Source: Aphidius gifuensis (taxonomy: Eukaryota > Arthropoda > Insecta > Hymenoptera > Braconidae). Taken from it: a stretch of DNA of 64,000 bases. Location of the stretch: positions 14,100,369-14,164,368 of the forward strand of contig NC_057793.1 of assembly GCF_014905175.1 (NCBI RefSeq). Reading direction: 5' to 3'. Positions 1 to 12,274 of this stretch are shown piece by piece; the stretch's first letter is position 1, and each line of letters opens with the position of its first letter. The position numbers and the translations under genes are program-made. The notes beneath the pieces were generated by a model. It saw nothing but the letters and a program-made list of their open reading frames with translations. It was not told the DNA's origin and made no database searches.

Positions 1-60
1 CTTATTTCCAACAACGAAATGTTTGATACAAGCGATGAATTGATTAAATATTTAAATTAA
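1..60 (+). pseudogene. C-terminal tail of an unidentified ORF, cut by the window edge
   Basis: An open frame runs in from the left edge and stops at the TAA at 58-60, giving about 19 residues ending in DELIKYLN. A protein-like stretch in another frame follows at 245-310, beyond a tRNA-like insertion. This may be the end of a disrupted coding region, but no family is recognisable and chance cannot be excluded. Confidence 0.2.
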
Positions 61-124
61 AAAAAAAAAAATTAGGTAATAATATTTTTGTAGTACATTG
101 ATTAGACAATGTTGATGAAGACGA

Positions 125-235
125 TTTTTTTTTTTTTTTTCATAAACTACCGAACCTATTCGCTTCGAGCGGGAATCAAACTGGAGTCTAACCGGATGGG
201 AATCTAATGCGTTACCGATGCGCTACGGAACCGAA
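125..235 (-). repeat. tRNA-derived retrosequence with poly(A) tail (SINE-like)
   Basis: On the minus strand an A-box-like stretch (TAGCGCATCGGTAACGC) is followed by a B-box-like stretch (GTTTGATTCC) and then by a 16-nt A tract (T125-T140 on the plus strand). A tRNA-like head followed directly by poly(A) is the expected structure of a minimal tRNA-derived SINE or retro-tRNA. The anticodon arm does not fold cleanly, so I assign no isotype. No clean target duplication is visible. Confidence 0.45.
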
Positions 236-1378
236 CATGATACAAGAAGTTTATTTGTTATACATCAAGAACGTTTGGATACAATTAATAAATTACATAC
301 AAAACATATAATTATCATAGTCTTTTTACTATGAACAAGAGCGAACCCGCGCTTCCGGCGCGTAGTTGTATATATTATTGTGTACGTTCGTGATAACCAT
401 TTCATATTCTTATTACTTTATTTATTTTATGTATCTAGGGTGCGGTCACCGCTGCGCCCGCATTAGCAATTAGACCTCAGGTCCATTATGCCGTCCCCTC
501 ATTTCCCTTAAGCCACTGTTTTGACTAAATGGTCATATATCACTGTGGCCATCTAGTGACAATCAATGGAAGATTGATTGTCAACCATTTTTACTAATAT
601 TTTTTCTCTCTTATAATTTTTCTTTCTCTCTAGCTCTTATTATTTTTTTTTAGTAGTCTTCAACAGCTCATCGACTCAACATATACTCTTCAAGTGTATT
701 TAATTCAACTCAATTTAGATATTAAATCAATTAGTTATTAAATAATGAATGATTAGTGTTCTTATTTATTTATGCAATTATTTAATCCAAAGTGCTCATT
801 AACTCTAAAATAAAATCCCAACTCTCAACCTCCAACTCAAACCAATTGATACCTAACCTGATTAATACCTTCACACTATCCTGATTCAACTCTGCGATCC
901 TATAAACTTAATAAAATTATAGTCCACCTGCTCCAACTCAAAACACCACCGATACCCCCGATCTTGCAGCAAACGCCGCGATCGCGCCCATTGATAGCTT
1001 CGTGATCTCTTCAGGTTCACAAAAGAGCTTCCCAAAGCATTGAAATCTAAGCTCGACCAGTCCAATGCAATAGCATAGCACGTGACTTGCTGCATTTGCG
1101 ACAAGTGTCATCCCGTACTAGTCTTATCCTTTTCAGATGTGCCGTGAGTCTACAGTGTCCCGTTACCAGTCCTACTACTAGCCTCAGCTGACACCCAATC
1201 ATATTTAGTAACTGCCTAGCTTCCACTCAAGTTCACCTAGAAAATCGTGATTTCGTCTCGCCTTGGGCTCCTCTCTCTATAATTTTTTATGTACCCTGTG
1301 TTGATAGGCACGAATTTATGTCTTAACAAAGCAATTCGCAACCCCTACGACTGATCCCGGTCTATAGAGTTTCAATGC
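236..1378. other. Stretch with no recognisable gene
   Basis: AT-rich sequence with only short open frames and no convincing motif. The part nearest 1378 lies on the 3' side of the minus-strand LINE fragment that follows and may be its decayed 3' tail. Confidence 0.3.
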
Positions 1379-2110
1379 TTAATCTTTACGAGCCAGTTCA
1401 TCGGTTGTCTCATTACCCCGGATTCCCGAATGTCCCGGTACCCATAAAAGTTTGACCTTGTTTCGCGATGCCAGTAAATTCAATTTCTCCCGGCATTCCC
1501 TCACCAAGGCTGATTTGTCTGCTGGTGCGTCAATTGCCAACAGTGCTGCTTTGACTATCGGAACAGATACAGATCCTCTTGTTCTAAGTTGATCACTGCA
1601 CATACTAACATCGAGAATACCTCCGCTTGAAAGACCGTACAAATTTTGTACTCTTGGTCGATCCTTGGAGCCAGATTCCTGCCCCAGTGCCCTCCCTGGT
1701 CTTGGATCCATCTGTGAGATCGCATCCCGAGATCGGACCTGGTCTATTCATCCACTCCTCCCGTTCCGGGTAATTAACCCTCTATTTCTTTTCAAAGCCT
1801 TCTTTCTTCCAAAAAGTCCTGCCTAGCTAATACTGCAGATTTGAACTTCCTCTGCTCGAAAGCAATAGTACAGTTTCCAGTATCGCCTACGCGTCCCGCC
1901 CACTGCCTTTTTCTCATAAGTCTGCTCGCCACTCTTAGTGCTGCTATCCTCACTCAGCGGAGGCATATCTAATAGTGCTCCCATAGCACAAATAGGGGTT
2001 GACTTACTAGCCCCTGTAATGCTTCTCAGCGCTAAACCTCTGACCTGTTTTAGAAGACCTCTGTCTCCTACCTGCCCTCTTCCACCAAACAATAGCTACT
2101 TCTGAGCGTA
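1379..2110 (-). mobile_element. LINE fragment: end of RT plus RNase H domain (I/R1-like group)
   Basis: Two minus-strand frames belong to one decayed LINE. At 1823-2092 the residues VRGLALRSITGASKSTP, then LLDMPPL, match the conserved segment between the reverse transcriptase and RNase H of I/R1/Outcast-type LINEs. At 1379-1711 an RNase H domain is clear, with VKLLWVPGHSGIRGNE and DELARK near its C terminus. The frames are shifted relative to each other and stops follow the RNase H domain, so this is a dead fragment. The upstream RT core and endonuclease are missing. The sequence is GC-richer than its surroundings. Confidence 0.75.
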
Positions 2111-2181
2111 TATAGCATCATAACAGCCCTGTTTCGAACTCTTTCTATTTGCAGTCTCCAATTCGATCTTTTACCCAGATG

Positions 2182-3765
2182 TTATATTGATTTGCGATCA
2201 ATTAGGTAAGAAGTCATCAGCGTGACAAGTCTCTCAGATAGTCCAAGTGACGTCAGTTTTTTAATCAATATGACCAAGTTGATTTTATCAAAGGCTTTAC
2301 TAAAGTCGGTGTATATAACATTAACTTGGTTTTTATCAGCAAATGCTTTATAAATAAAAGTGTTAAATGAAGCTAGATTGGTGGATGTAGATCTACCTGC
2401 GAGGAAGCCATGCTGGTGGCAACTAACAACCGATAAGAATATCCCATATATTTTATTATATAGACACATCTCCATGATCTTCGAGAAGCTCGAAAGCACA
2501 GAGATGGGTCTGTAATTTTGTATTACGTTTTTTTTGCCTAATTTATAGACTGGCACAACATCAGCAAACTTCCAAACACTTGGGTATTCACCTTGACTTA
2601 TTGCTAGATTAAATATAAAAGTTAACGATTCAACAATAATGTTTTTAACTTTTTAAACAAATGAATTCGGGTAACCATCAAGACCAGCCGAGTGTTTATG
2701 TTGTAATTTGTCAATATTGCCAATAAATTTGAAATTATTATTGTGTACATTAGAGTCAATGATTTTATGTAATGAAGTGTTATTGTCATATGACAGGTGT
2801 TCAAAAGTACTGTGAAAAAAACTGGCAAATGCATTTAGTATGATAAGTGGGTCAGATTCTTCACGATCATCAATCATAAATGAACCAGGTAGTCTTGACG
2901 TTCCATTAGTACAATTTATATAGTTCCAAAGAGAAGTTGGTTCATTCTTTAAAATATTTTCAGTTTTTTGAAGAAAGTTGTTACGTTCGGTATTGTAAAG
3001 TGTTGAAATTTGGTATTTAATGGATTTGTAGTTCGATTTGAGTTTACATATGTGATATCAGGGGTGTAAAGTGGCGAACAGTGCTTGATTTTTACTATTT
3101 TTGTTTAAACATTATGTTTTTGTTTGATTAATTGGATCAGTTCACGTGAAAAGTAATGGGGCTAAGTTTTATTACGAGATATATGTTTTGATTTTTTAAA
3201 ACTGTTATTGGTGATGTTATGATATAATTAATTACTTTTATCAAAATAGTTGGTGGATGTTTTAGTATTATTATTACATTTATTAATGAGTTCTTGTACA
3301 ATGAGAGAATTAACTCTTTTACCAGTCGCTTTGATTAATGCATAGTCAAGTGATAAATAAAAGATAGTTAAAGCAGTGTCAATGTTGTCAGTCTCAAGCA
3401 GTTCAGTCCAGTCGATTTTTAAAAGTTCAGCTATTGATTTTGGATAGTCTAATAATCTGAAGTTAATTGAGTTTTTATTTTCATTAATTGAGAATTTGCT
3501 GTGATGTTTTAAAGTTAGTATAGTGAGGATATCGAGTGGGGGATAACAGTGCTCGATTGATTATATGATTCAGTTACTTGACATTCAAGTGTTGATAATA
3601 CAAGATCGAGTGTTGATAAATTGTTATACAGCTTTAGATTCATTAAATTCATGAAGTCAAGCTATACATTAACTTTTCTATCATTTTTCTTACAGTTAAT
3701 AACTTCATTTAAATTAGGCAAATTAAAGTCACCAACAATTAAAAGTTTATAACGTTTAAATAACT
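2182..3765 (-). mobile_element. LINE fragment: endonuclease end plus N-terminal half of RT (CR1/Jockey-like)
   Basis: A minus-strand non-LTR retrotransposon remnant, read from about 3765 down to 2182. The APE endonuclease end is visible as LLIVGDFNLP and later LDLVLS (about 3760-3560). A degenerate linker follows (2877-2653, with SAGLDGYPNSF). The RT domain is at 2556-2182 and a little above, with NYRPISVLSSFSK, HGFLAGRSTSTN and the first catalytic motif YTDFSKAFD. The copy breaks off before the RT YADD box, where unrelated LINE sequence begins. Several stops and shifts separate the segments, so it is inactive. Confidence 0.8.
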
Positions 3766-3789
3766 AACAAATTACATACAAGTAAAAGT

Positions 3790-5013
3790 GATAGCTTGTT
3801 ATAATTTTATGGTAAATTCATTGTTACACAAGTGCGTCAATCATTGTACATTTTCATCACCAATGTTGTACATTGTAACTGATTTTTCCACTGATGAAGT
3901 AGAAGCCTCAGTTACTATGGGATCAACGAGGATTTCTCACTGTCTTCCACTCTTACCGCCAGGAGGGAGCCAGCTGGTGTATAACGGCAACCAACGGACC
4001 GTGGGGTAGTTTCGGGAGCAATGGCCGCCGACGGCCATTTCGGTAGCAACTAGTTCAGCAAGAAATGCTAGAGGGGCGCGGTCCACCATATTAGTTCCAA
4101 AACGTCACTCTGGCACCATTACTAAAATGTATATCGTTTTTAGCATTGGCCGGGAGCGTAATAACCTCACCCCGCGGCGGCGGTTATTACCGTGATCATT
4201 AACTTTGGTTTAACTCACTCGCACAACCTAAGTCAATACGAGAACGAGGATATTCGTACCTCACAGGCTTTACCGAATATTCTCCTATTGCCTACCCACG
4301 CTAGTGCACCAAGTAGTCGAACATAAAGTCCATCCACAGCCACGCTGGTCTTACGCCAGACCACTCTATGCTACTCGATTATAGGTTACCCTCACAGTAA
4401 GTAACCACACTAGAGCGAGAGAGCGAGTGATATACGACGTCCTACATATACAGCGTAGCGACATCGTAAATCACCGCCGGGAGCATGCACCACACATCGG
4501 GACACATCGCTTGGTTGGACTCATCAGTGACATCAACTTGTTCCAACCTAGGACCCAGTCGACGTCATCGTCTAAGTCGGTTAACTCCACCAAGGAGTCA
4601 TGCCAGCTTCACCAATGATATCAACTAGCTCCTCCATAGGAGCATGTCAACATCACCAAGTCACCAGCCAACTCCACCAAGGAGTCAGCTAGCTTCATCG
4701 GAAGCCAACCACGCACTCCCGTTTGACCCACTCTATACGACCATCCGTGCGCACACCTCGATGCGACTCTCCGGTGGGAGTGTCGAAGTAGAGGATTCGA
4801 ATCTGTCGTAACCAGGGTAGGAATCCGGATTATCCACTCGTGGAGGATGTCTACCAAGTCAACACTGACATTCAGGCGAAAATGGATGTCACTACCGAGG
4901 CCACTCACAAACCGGTGGTATTAATTAGCGTCTTAGTCGATAAGACTCCTCAGACCAGACCTCTAATTATTTTTGGGAGCGCAAGATCTGCCAAATCTCG
5001 TTACAACATATAA
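3790..5013. other. GC-richer non-coding block, probably repeat-derived
   Basis: Markedly higher GC than its neighbours. It includes a GC palindrome near 4170 (CCCCGCGGCGG) and two copies of a CTCCACCAAGGAG hairpin motif (near 4585 and 4672). No coding motif or tRNA is recognisable. The phrase CAACGAGGATTTCTCAC near 3926 recurs at about 52448, which suggests a dispersed repeat. Its right edge abuts the truncated start of Polinton-1. Confidence 0.4.
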
Positions 5014-8000
5014 ATTTATATTTATATAAAAGATGATACAGAAGTGAGAGAAATCAAATCTTTTATTACAAAAAATGCTGTTATACTTCCAACAACAGAC
5101 CTGGATGAGTGGTTTAATGAACATTTTTTCGATCCATTATTAAAGAAAATTGAGGAGTTTAATCTTGGTATTTCCGGCTGGAGCTTGAAAAAAATTCAGA
5201 GCATTATCTTCACTGTATGCAAATATCAACCGTTGCGTGGTGGTGATTCTACGTTTGTTGAAATGCCTGATGACATAAAAAAAAGAGCAGTTTTGAATAT
5301 AGAAAATAGAGATAATTTTTGTTTTTTGTGGTGTGTAACTGCAGCTTTGCATCCTGCACAAATACATACGAATCGTGTGGCATCATATCCACATTTTAGT
5401 ACAATATTGTCATATGATGGAATATCTTTTCCAATGAAGCTGTGAGACATACCAAAATTTGAAAAACTCAACAATTTGAAAATAAATGTTTACGCAATTG
5501 TTTCAAATAATCCGAAAAAAAGTATTATTGCTCCTATATTTTTGAGTGATAATATTTGTGACAGTCAAACGATTCATCTGTTGGCAGTCGATAAAAACGA
5601 AAATGATAAAGAAAAAAAAGTTACCAATACTAATGACAGTATTTTTGATGATGAATGTTTTTCGGCTGACGACGATGATGAAGATGATGATGACGATGAC
5701 GACAGTAAAATGGAAGTTGATGAAGACAATGAATATGAAAATTATATTCAAAAACAGAAAAAAGGAAAAAAAATTTTCCATTTTGCATTAATTAAAAATT
5801 TGTCACGCCTTGTAGTATCGCAAGTGAATAAGAGAAATGGTCGTTTATATATTTGTGATAGATGTCTAAATCATTTCTCGTCAGAGCTCTATTTGGAAAA
5901 ACATTTGGCTGACTGTTGTCAAATTAATTATGCACGAATGATTATGCCAAGAGAAGATGCCAATATACTGAAATTTAAAAATCATCGATACAGAGAACTT
6001 GTACCTTTTGTCGTCTATGCTGATTTGGAGTGTATTTTAAAACCGATTGATAATACCGACTCTGAAGAACATATTCCACATAGTGCTGCGTACTATGTTA
6101 AATGTACCTATAATAATGCATTATCATTTTACAAAATGAATCGTAGTGAAAACTGTATTGAATGGTTTATTGGAGAATTGGAAAAATTAGCTCACCAGGT
6201 CAATAATATACTTTTAAATCCAATACCAATGAAAAAATTGACTGTGCAACAAGAGCACGAATTTCAAAATGCCACAATTTGTCATATATGTGAGGAGACT
6301 TTCCACGTGCAAGACGTTAAGCACCATGATCACGATCATTTCAGCGGATCATATCGAGGTCCAGCTCATGCTAGATGCAATATTAACTATACAAAGTCTC
6401 ACAACGTACCTGTAGTCATGCACAATTTATCGGGATACGACTCACACTTTTTAATACAAGAACTTTGCAAGGCATTCGATGGTCGCATACATATATTACC
6501 AATAAACAAAGAAAAATACATTTCATTCACAAAAAAAGTGGATAATACTGTTGTAAGTTTAAGATTTATTGACTCATTTAGATTTATGTCTAGTAGTATT
6601 GATAGATTATCATCTGATTTGAGCAATGATCAAAAAATTATAACACGTAGTGAATGCAATAATGAATACTTTGATTTATTGTGTAGAAAAGGTGTATTTC
6701 CATACGAATATATTGACTCATGGGAAAAATTAGCTGAAACAACTCTACCACCAAAAAAAGAATTTTTCTCAAAATTAAATAATTCCGATATATCAGATGC
6801 AGACTATGAACATGCCAAAAATATTTGGGAAAAATTTCAAATAAATACATTAGGTGAATATTCTGATTTATATTTGAAAACTGATGTGCTTTTGTTGGCA
6901 GATGTCTTTGAAAATTTTCGCTTGAGCTGTTTATCAACATACAGTCTAGATGCACTTCATTATTTTACCGCACCAGGTCTAGCATTTGATGCAATGTTAA
7001 AGTATACAGGTGTGGAACTTGAACTTTTGACAGACCCAGCAATGCATCTTTTCATTGAGAAAGGGATTCGAGGTGGTGCTGCACAATGCATGAATCGATA
7101 CGCAAAAGCCAACAACCGATATATGGGTGATAAATACAATCCAGAAGAAGAAGAATCATACATCATGTATTTTGATGTAAATAATTTATATGGTGCTGGC
7201 ATGAGTCAATATTTGCCTTATGGAGGTTTTCAATGGGAAGATAATTTGAATATTGATGTGACAAATATATCTGATGAAGCTGAAATTGGATATATCTTAG
7301 AGGTTGACTTGGATTATCCAAAATATTTACATGAATGGCATAAAGATTTACCATTATGTCCAGAGCAATTCACAGCACCAAATTCAAAACAATCAAAAAT
7401 AATGACAACATTATATCCAAAAAAAAATTATGTTATACATTATAGAAATTTAAAACTATATTTGGGACTTGGCATGAAGTTGAACAAAATTCATCGAGTA
7501 TTAAAATTTAAACAAAGCTCATGGCTGAAAAAATATATTGATCTCAATACTGGTATGCGTCAGCAAGCAACCACTGATTTTGGTAAAAATTTCTTCAAAC
7601 TGATGAACAACAGTGTATATGGTAAAACGATGCAAAATGTAAGAAAAGAAAAAGATGTTAAAATAGTGACAAAATGGGAAGGTCGCTATGGAGCAAAATC
7701 ATTGATTGCGAAACCAAATTTTTACAGCTGCTCAATTTATAAAGATGACATTGCAATTATTGAAATGTCACGAGTGAAAATAATTTTCAATAAGCCAATT
7801 TATTCTGGATTTACAATATTGGATCTTTCAAAAATCTGGATCTATGATTTTTACTACAATTATATTAAAAAAAATTTTAACCACAATGATGTCAAAGCAC
7901 TTTACATGGATACTGATTCACTCATTTAAATTTCAAAGTTCCTGATATTTATGAGAAAATGAAAGAAAATTTAGAAAGATTCGATACATCTGATTATCCA

Positions 8001-8390
8001 CAAAATAATGTTTATAATATGCCAAGAGTCAACAAAAAAGTTATTGGTCTTATGAAAGACGAAAATAATGGCAAAATTATGACTGAGTTTGCTGGCTTGA
8101 GAGCCAAATTGTATAGTTATAAAGTTATAAACATTGATGATGATAAAACTTACAAAAAAGCAAAAGGTGTAAAAGGTTCGGTTTTGAAAGACATAAATTT
8201 TGATAATTATATGTCCTGCCTTTTGAATCATGAAATATTGAAAAAAAATCAACATTTAATCAGAAGTAAAGATCATCAAGTAAGAACAATTGTACAAAGT
8301 AAAGTTGCACTCAGCTGGGCTGATGATAAACGAGCTCTTGATCAAAATGGTGGAACTGATACCTTACCTTGGGGCTATGACCCCGAATAA
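5014..8390 (+). pseudogene. polB: Protein-primed type-B DNA polymerase (Polinton-1), broken
   Basis: Replicative polymerase of the element, with a 3'-5' exonuclease and a protein-primed polymerase domain. Exonuclease motifs: DLEC near 6027, HNLSGYDSHF near 6421 and YLKTD near 6870. Polymerase motifs: FDVNNLYG near 7171 (A), NNSVYGKTM near 7605 (B) and YMDTDS near 7905 (C). Upstream are an acidic run (about 5668-5705), a C2H2-type finger (CDRC...H...C, about 5850) and a C..C/HDHDH/RCN zinc pattern resembling HNH/endonuclease VII (about 6280-6380). Lesions are an in-frame TGA at 5443-5445 and a frameshift just after motif C at about 7926. The frame is open from 5014 but has no ATG, so the 5' end is truncated. 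Confidence 0.9.
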
Positions 8391-8477
8391 TCATAAATAA
8401 AAAATATATTTATTATAAATAATAGTTATAATATATATAAAAAAAAATGCAAAGTAAGCACATCTTTTGTTTAATTT

Positions 8478-8645
8478 AAAGTGCTGACGTTTTATTTTCT
8501 AAATTATTTTATAAACAAAAATGGGAATATGATACTAAGTTGAGCGAGTTATATTGTTTATATTCCGTTGAATTTGAAGTAGAAAGTGCTGACGTTTTAT
8601 TTTTTTAAAACTATTTCTATAAACAAAATTAGAAATTTGATACCA
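8478..8645. repeat. Two-copy tandem repeat between PolB and nuclease-like gene
   Basis: AAAGTGCTGACGTTTTATTT begins at 8478 and again at 8583, each followed by similar AT-rich sequence ending in TTTGATAC or ATATGATAC. The period is about 105 bp. It lies in the intergenic gap and may be a duplicated promoter region. No function is shown. Confidence 0.6.
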
Positions 8646-8725
8646 AAGTGCGCGCGTCTTTACTCTTTTGTATATGAGTACCAAAGAAAAAAAATATTTC
8701 AGTCTTGAATAAGATTTCAGTCATA

Positions 8726-9523
8726 ATGGTTGAATATATTGTTGATGTTTAAGGATTTTATGATACTGATCAAAGTTTTATTGTGAAAGAATTTGCAATA
8801 GCAAATTTGAATCAAGAAGATGATATCAAGTCGGTAGTATTCAAGCCTCCATGTGCCATGAGTACATTATCATCTGCTTGCTAACTGACAAATAATTGGT
8901 TAACAAACAATCATCATGGACTGTTATGGAACTCAGGAAATGTTGATTATGCTGAACATGGAAAAATTATAAATGATAGCCTTGAGTCATCAATTTACGT
9001 ATATGTAAAAGGTCATGAGAAAAAAAAATGGCTCAGCAATATTTTAAAAGACGATTAAACTATTATCGATTTGATTGATATGGATTGTCCAGCGCATGGC
9101 AAACTACCAACTAAGGTATGTCAAAAAAACTATGTTCACCATCTGAGTTATCATCTCGATTTATGGACTCTTACTTGTGCATTGGATAATGTACAAAAAT
9201 TGAGAGCATGGTTTCGAACTACCTGGGGATCAGTTTCATCATTGAAAAAATCGATTCAGCTATTTTGTCATCTTGAGAGTCTGGAAAAAATGACAACAGA
9301 AGATATTGCAAATTTACCAGAGAGATATATTTTTCTGCTTACACCAAACTCAATTGATGCTGTATGGGACAAATTGCCAGAAAAATTTAAAACAAAAAAA
9401 GATTTTCTTCAATATAAACGCTGTATTGAACATAATCATCATCAAGACGAAAAATCAGATGAATTTGACGGGCCATCACCCATGATAAAAGATTGTACAT
9501 TATGTCAAAATAAAAATAAATGA
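8726..9523 (+). pseudogene. Polinton nuclease-like accessory protein (Polinton-1), three stops
   Basis: This is the counterpart of the intact 266-residue protein at 19369-20169. They share the order: N-terminal VD.xGF, a central YVKG.EKKKWL, an ILNLDD/CPA segment, a helical part with WFR/WFA, and a C-terminal Cys/His-rich tail (C..H....C..C). The VD[VF]QGF start resembles an RNase H/DnaQ-like exonuclease first motif, but that is only a suggestion. Three in-frame TAA codons break the frame (about 8750, 8882 and 9057). The first replaces the Gln of the N-terminal motif. From 9071 the C-terminal half is open. Confidence 0.7.
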
Positions 9524-9707
9524 AAAAAAAATTTTTTAACATACATTGTTGGTTCATTTATTATAATAATAATTTTTGATTTTCAGTAAGGAGAAAATAA
9601 TATATACAACAATTTTTTTTTTCATGTACATTATTTGATTTATTTATTTTTTTTTCTTTCACATATTATTATTATAAATATAGGATTGGTAAGTTTACAG
9701 GCATATA

Positions 9708-10941
9708 TTAAACGAGCTTGCGTACTGAACCACTGATTGGATTATATTCAACAATTCGATCATGTAGAATCAAACAATAAGCTGATGTTTAAGCTGGAAA
9801 TTGTGTTGTTGATTCAAATTCGAGTCGAATATCTACTGGTCCAGATTTTAAAAATTCATTTTGCTTTGAACAATCTATGACAATAAGTGGAGCTTCTTCC
9901 AAAAATTTTTGTCTTGTAAATAATGGTTGTGGTGTTTCTGTGTAATAGTAGGAAGCTTGGAAATATGCAAACATATCATATAATAATGAGAATTGATTAT
10001 GAGCAAAATCAATATTTAAATTTCCATAAGGATATGATTGTGAATTTAGAAACAGCTTAACATCACGCAAGTTACAATGATCAAAAACACTTGAATTGTT
10101 TGTTAGAGTTTTTTCGTCCTGTTTGGAAGCCTAAAATTATGTATCTCGGTTTTTCCAATTGTGTTGATGTTTTCACACTCCAATTTTGTTTTGTAGTTGC
10201 AGGTGATAGTGGATACTAGTACAATTCCCATGTACGAAAACTGATTGCTATGGATGGATCGTTGGCAATGTAATTTAAAAGTTGAATTTTCTGCTTATCA
10301 GACACTTTGATATATGGAACAATCCATTCCACTTTTTGAAGTTTAATTTGTATTTTTTCGCCACTTTTTCTTTCCGCAGGTTGTTCTTGGAGGCAGGCAT
10401 TCACATCACTATTTGCTCTTATTAGGATGAGTTCATGTTTTGCATTGATAATTATTTTTTTATAATCTTCAGCAAATCCTAGCAGCAGGCTCAGTGGTAT
10501 TAATATATCAAAATAACCACTTGAATCGAATAATGATTCTTCATCAGACATTAACCATCCGGTATTCTCCAATAATGATTTTTGATTTGGACTTAAGGAA
10601 ATATATCCTTTCATAAGAGTCGTAAGACCAACATTTTTGCTCCGATCAATTTCAATTGCATTTATCTCATAGCGAATTTCTTCAAACATGTGTGCTATTG
10701 CCATTCGTACCAATGAAGTTGTTTTTGGCACAGATTTTCCGTCACTTGTAAGAAATTGTCCAGTAATATGTAGTGAACTTTTACTTGGTAGTACACATAA
10801 ATCTTGATGTTGAATTCCAATCCGGATTTCATCGTTGTTATTGAATGTTGAAGAGCCATAAGGCTGATGAGCATGTAACTCACAATGGGCAATCGATTCA
10901 TCAAAAATGATTGGTTCTTGTATACTTAAAATTTCATCCAT
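9708..10941 (-). pseudogene. Major capsid protein, double jelly-roll type (Polinton-1), broken
   Basis: Polinton major capsid protein (hexon-like). It is recognised by its similarity to 21290-22518, including HAHQPYGS, FEEIRYEINA.EID, GFAEDYKKI..NAKHELILIR, the S.TQLEKPR segment and DVRLEFES near the C terminus. The start is taken at the ATG of MDEILS (10941) by alignment with the other copy. Lesions are a TAG at about 10216, a frameshift in an A-run near 10110 and a TAA at about 9792, shortly before the natural end at 9708. In virions of related elements this protein would form the icosahedral shell. This copy cannot. Confidence 0.85.
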
Positions 10942-11087
10942 GGTATAATACAAAAAAAGCAACAAAATGACACTTTTATTTCCGTAGATGTTGTTGACCT
11001 GGACTGAGACCGAGACTCTTGAGAAACTGAATACTCTGATGTGTTATCGCTTTGCTTCCTTGCTTTTGACTGATTTTCTTTTGGCAT
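10926..11087 (-). CDS. Short Ser-rich ORF between penton and MCP (Polinton-1)
   Basis: A 53-codon frame that starts with ATG at 11087 and overlaps the MCP start by about 16 nt. It is Ser/Arg/Gln-rich, with the core SEYSVSQESRS. A short ORF in the same place and orientation in Polinton-2 (22538-22678) carries a similar core (TECPVSEKSRPSS). Conservation of position and of the core motif argues that it is a real small protein, possibly a virion component or scaffold-like peptide. The function is unknown and the N-terminal residues are not conserved. Confidence 0.45.
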   Translation of the reverse strand: MPKENQSKARKQSDNTSEYSVSQESRSQSRSTTSTEIKVSFCCFFCIIPWMKF

Positions 11088-11184
11088 AATGTCTCGCATT
11101 TATAGCTTTGCCCAATTATTTCATTATTATGTTTATTCTTTTTTTCTTTTTTTTTTAAAAAAACGATGCCTATTTTTTTTTGTC

Positions 11185-11877
11185 CTATTTGACACTTTTA
11201 ATGTGTAGTCGAATTGTAATCGTTTCTCCACGGAAATTCACAATTTCACCATCCTGATCGACAATTTTCAATTGCAATTGATGTATTGCTTGCACTGTGA
11301 CTGGCAGATAAATGACATGAGATGGTACTTCAACAATCTTATATCCAGGAGGCACAACTGGGAAAAATTCATGTATTGTGTGAACTTTGTGCTGATTCAT
11401 ATATGCACCAGTTGTTATGTTACACTGAATTTGGAGTGTATTGACCTTTAATATGGCAACAGGCAAGTCAGATTTATGTAGAATATCAGCTTCGAGGATT
11501 CGTTTTGTAAAGCCCAACAATCTTCCAATCGAGTCTTCTATTTCAAAATGAATACGTTTGTTACATTTAACCTCACTATGTAGTTCATTGTTATTTGGTT
11601 AAATACTAATAGTAACGTCTTTCTGACATATTGCTTTTTGGATATAACTTTCAATATCCTCAATTTAATAACTTCCTGTTGGAATTGTAATCAGTTTACA
11701 ACCTTCAATGTAGACTTTATTGTTACCAACGTCAATATTCGGTATAGAATTAAATGTTGTAAACTCGACAAGCCCAGCAACGTAATTTTTATTTGCTGAC
11801 AACTCAATCGGCGGGAAGTATTGTGTTTCAAGAGTCGATGACCTGCCCGACAATGTCAACGTAAATGAATCTTCCAT
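11185..11877 (-). pseudogene. Penton-like minor capsid protein (Polinton-1), broken
   Basis: Homologue of the intact 224-226-residue protein at 22728-23402. It has the N-terminal FTLTLSG motif, then PPIELS.NKNY and FNSIPNI, and the strongly conserved C terminus with VHTIHEFFP.VPPGYKI.EVPS, IVDQDG and FRGETITIRLHIKS. In Polintons this is the predicted single-jelly-roll penton protein that fills capsid vertices. Two in-frame TAA codons (about 11665 and 11599) interrupt it. It sits between protease and MCP, all on the minus strand, as in Polinton-2. Confidence 0.8.
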
Positions 11878-11911
11878 GACTAATGATTATTTTAGCATCT
11901 GTCAAGATTAT

Positions 11912-12274
11912 TTATAGTCTTTTGCCAGCCAGTAATTTGAGACATGGATGACCGCAAACAATTGTATTATAATTTTGATATTTTTCATAATTATATTTAA
12001 TGCTACCAACACCGAGATAATTAATCAGTTCTTGTGGAGGCTTCAAATCACCAAAGCTATCGAAATAAATGACATCATTGAGCCGTTTTTTGTATGCAAT
12101 CCAATGTGTACCAGCACCATCTTTATCATCAAGATTTACAATTGCTGATTCATTTTTACGAGGACCAGTTATTGGTAAACCATTTCTCATGAAAACTCCT
12201 CGGAAATAAGGAATTTTAAAAGCTTTGGCGTATTTGATGATATCAATATTTGTGAGAGCTCGATGTGGTAGCAT
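11912..12274 (-). CDS. Adenain-like cysteine protease (Polinton-1)
   Basis: A 120-residue maturation protease of the adenovirus protease/Ulp1 fold, expected to process capsid proteins. The catalytic His lies in GTHWIAYK (about residues 74-81), the Asp follows in IYFDSFG, and the nucleophile Cys is in CGHPC near the C terminus. The order His-Asp-Cys matches the family. The N terminus LPHRALTNIDIIKYA is shared with the other copy. The frame is open. The C-terminal few residues diverge from Polinton-2 and may be slightly altered. The start codon overlaps or touches the end of the pX-like gene upstream. Confidence 0.8.
   Translation of the reverse strand: MLPHRALTNIDIIKYAKAFKIPYFRGVFMRNGLPITGPRKNESAIVNLDDKDGAGTHWIAYKKRLNDVIYFDSFGDLKPPQELINYLGVGSIKYNYEKYQNYNTIVCGHPCLKLLAGKRL

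Noticed and set aside
4480..4980. Possible rRNA or structured RNA because of higher GC
   Set aside because: No recognisable rRNA core motif or tRNA box is present. Only short hairpins and a motif shared with another repeat.
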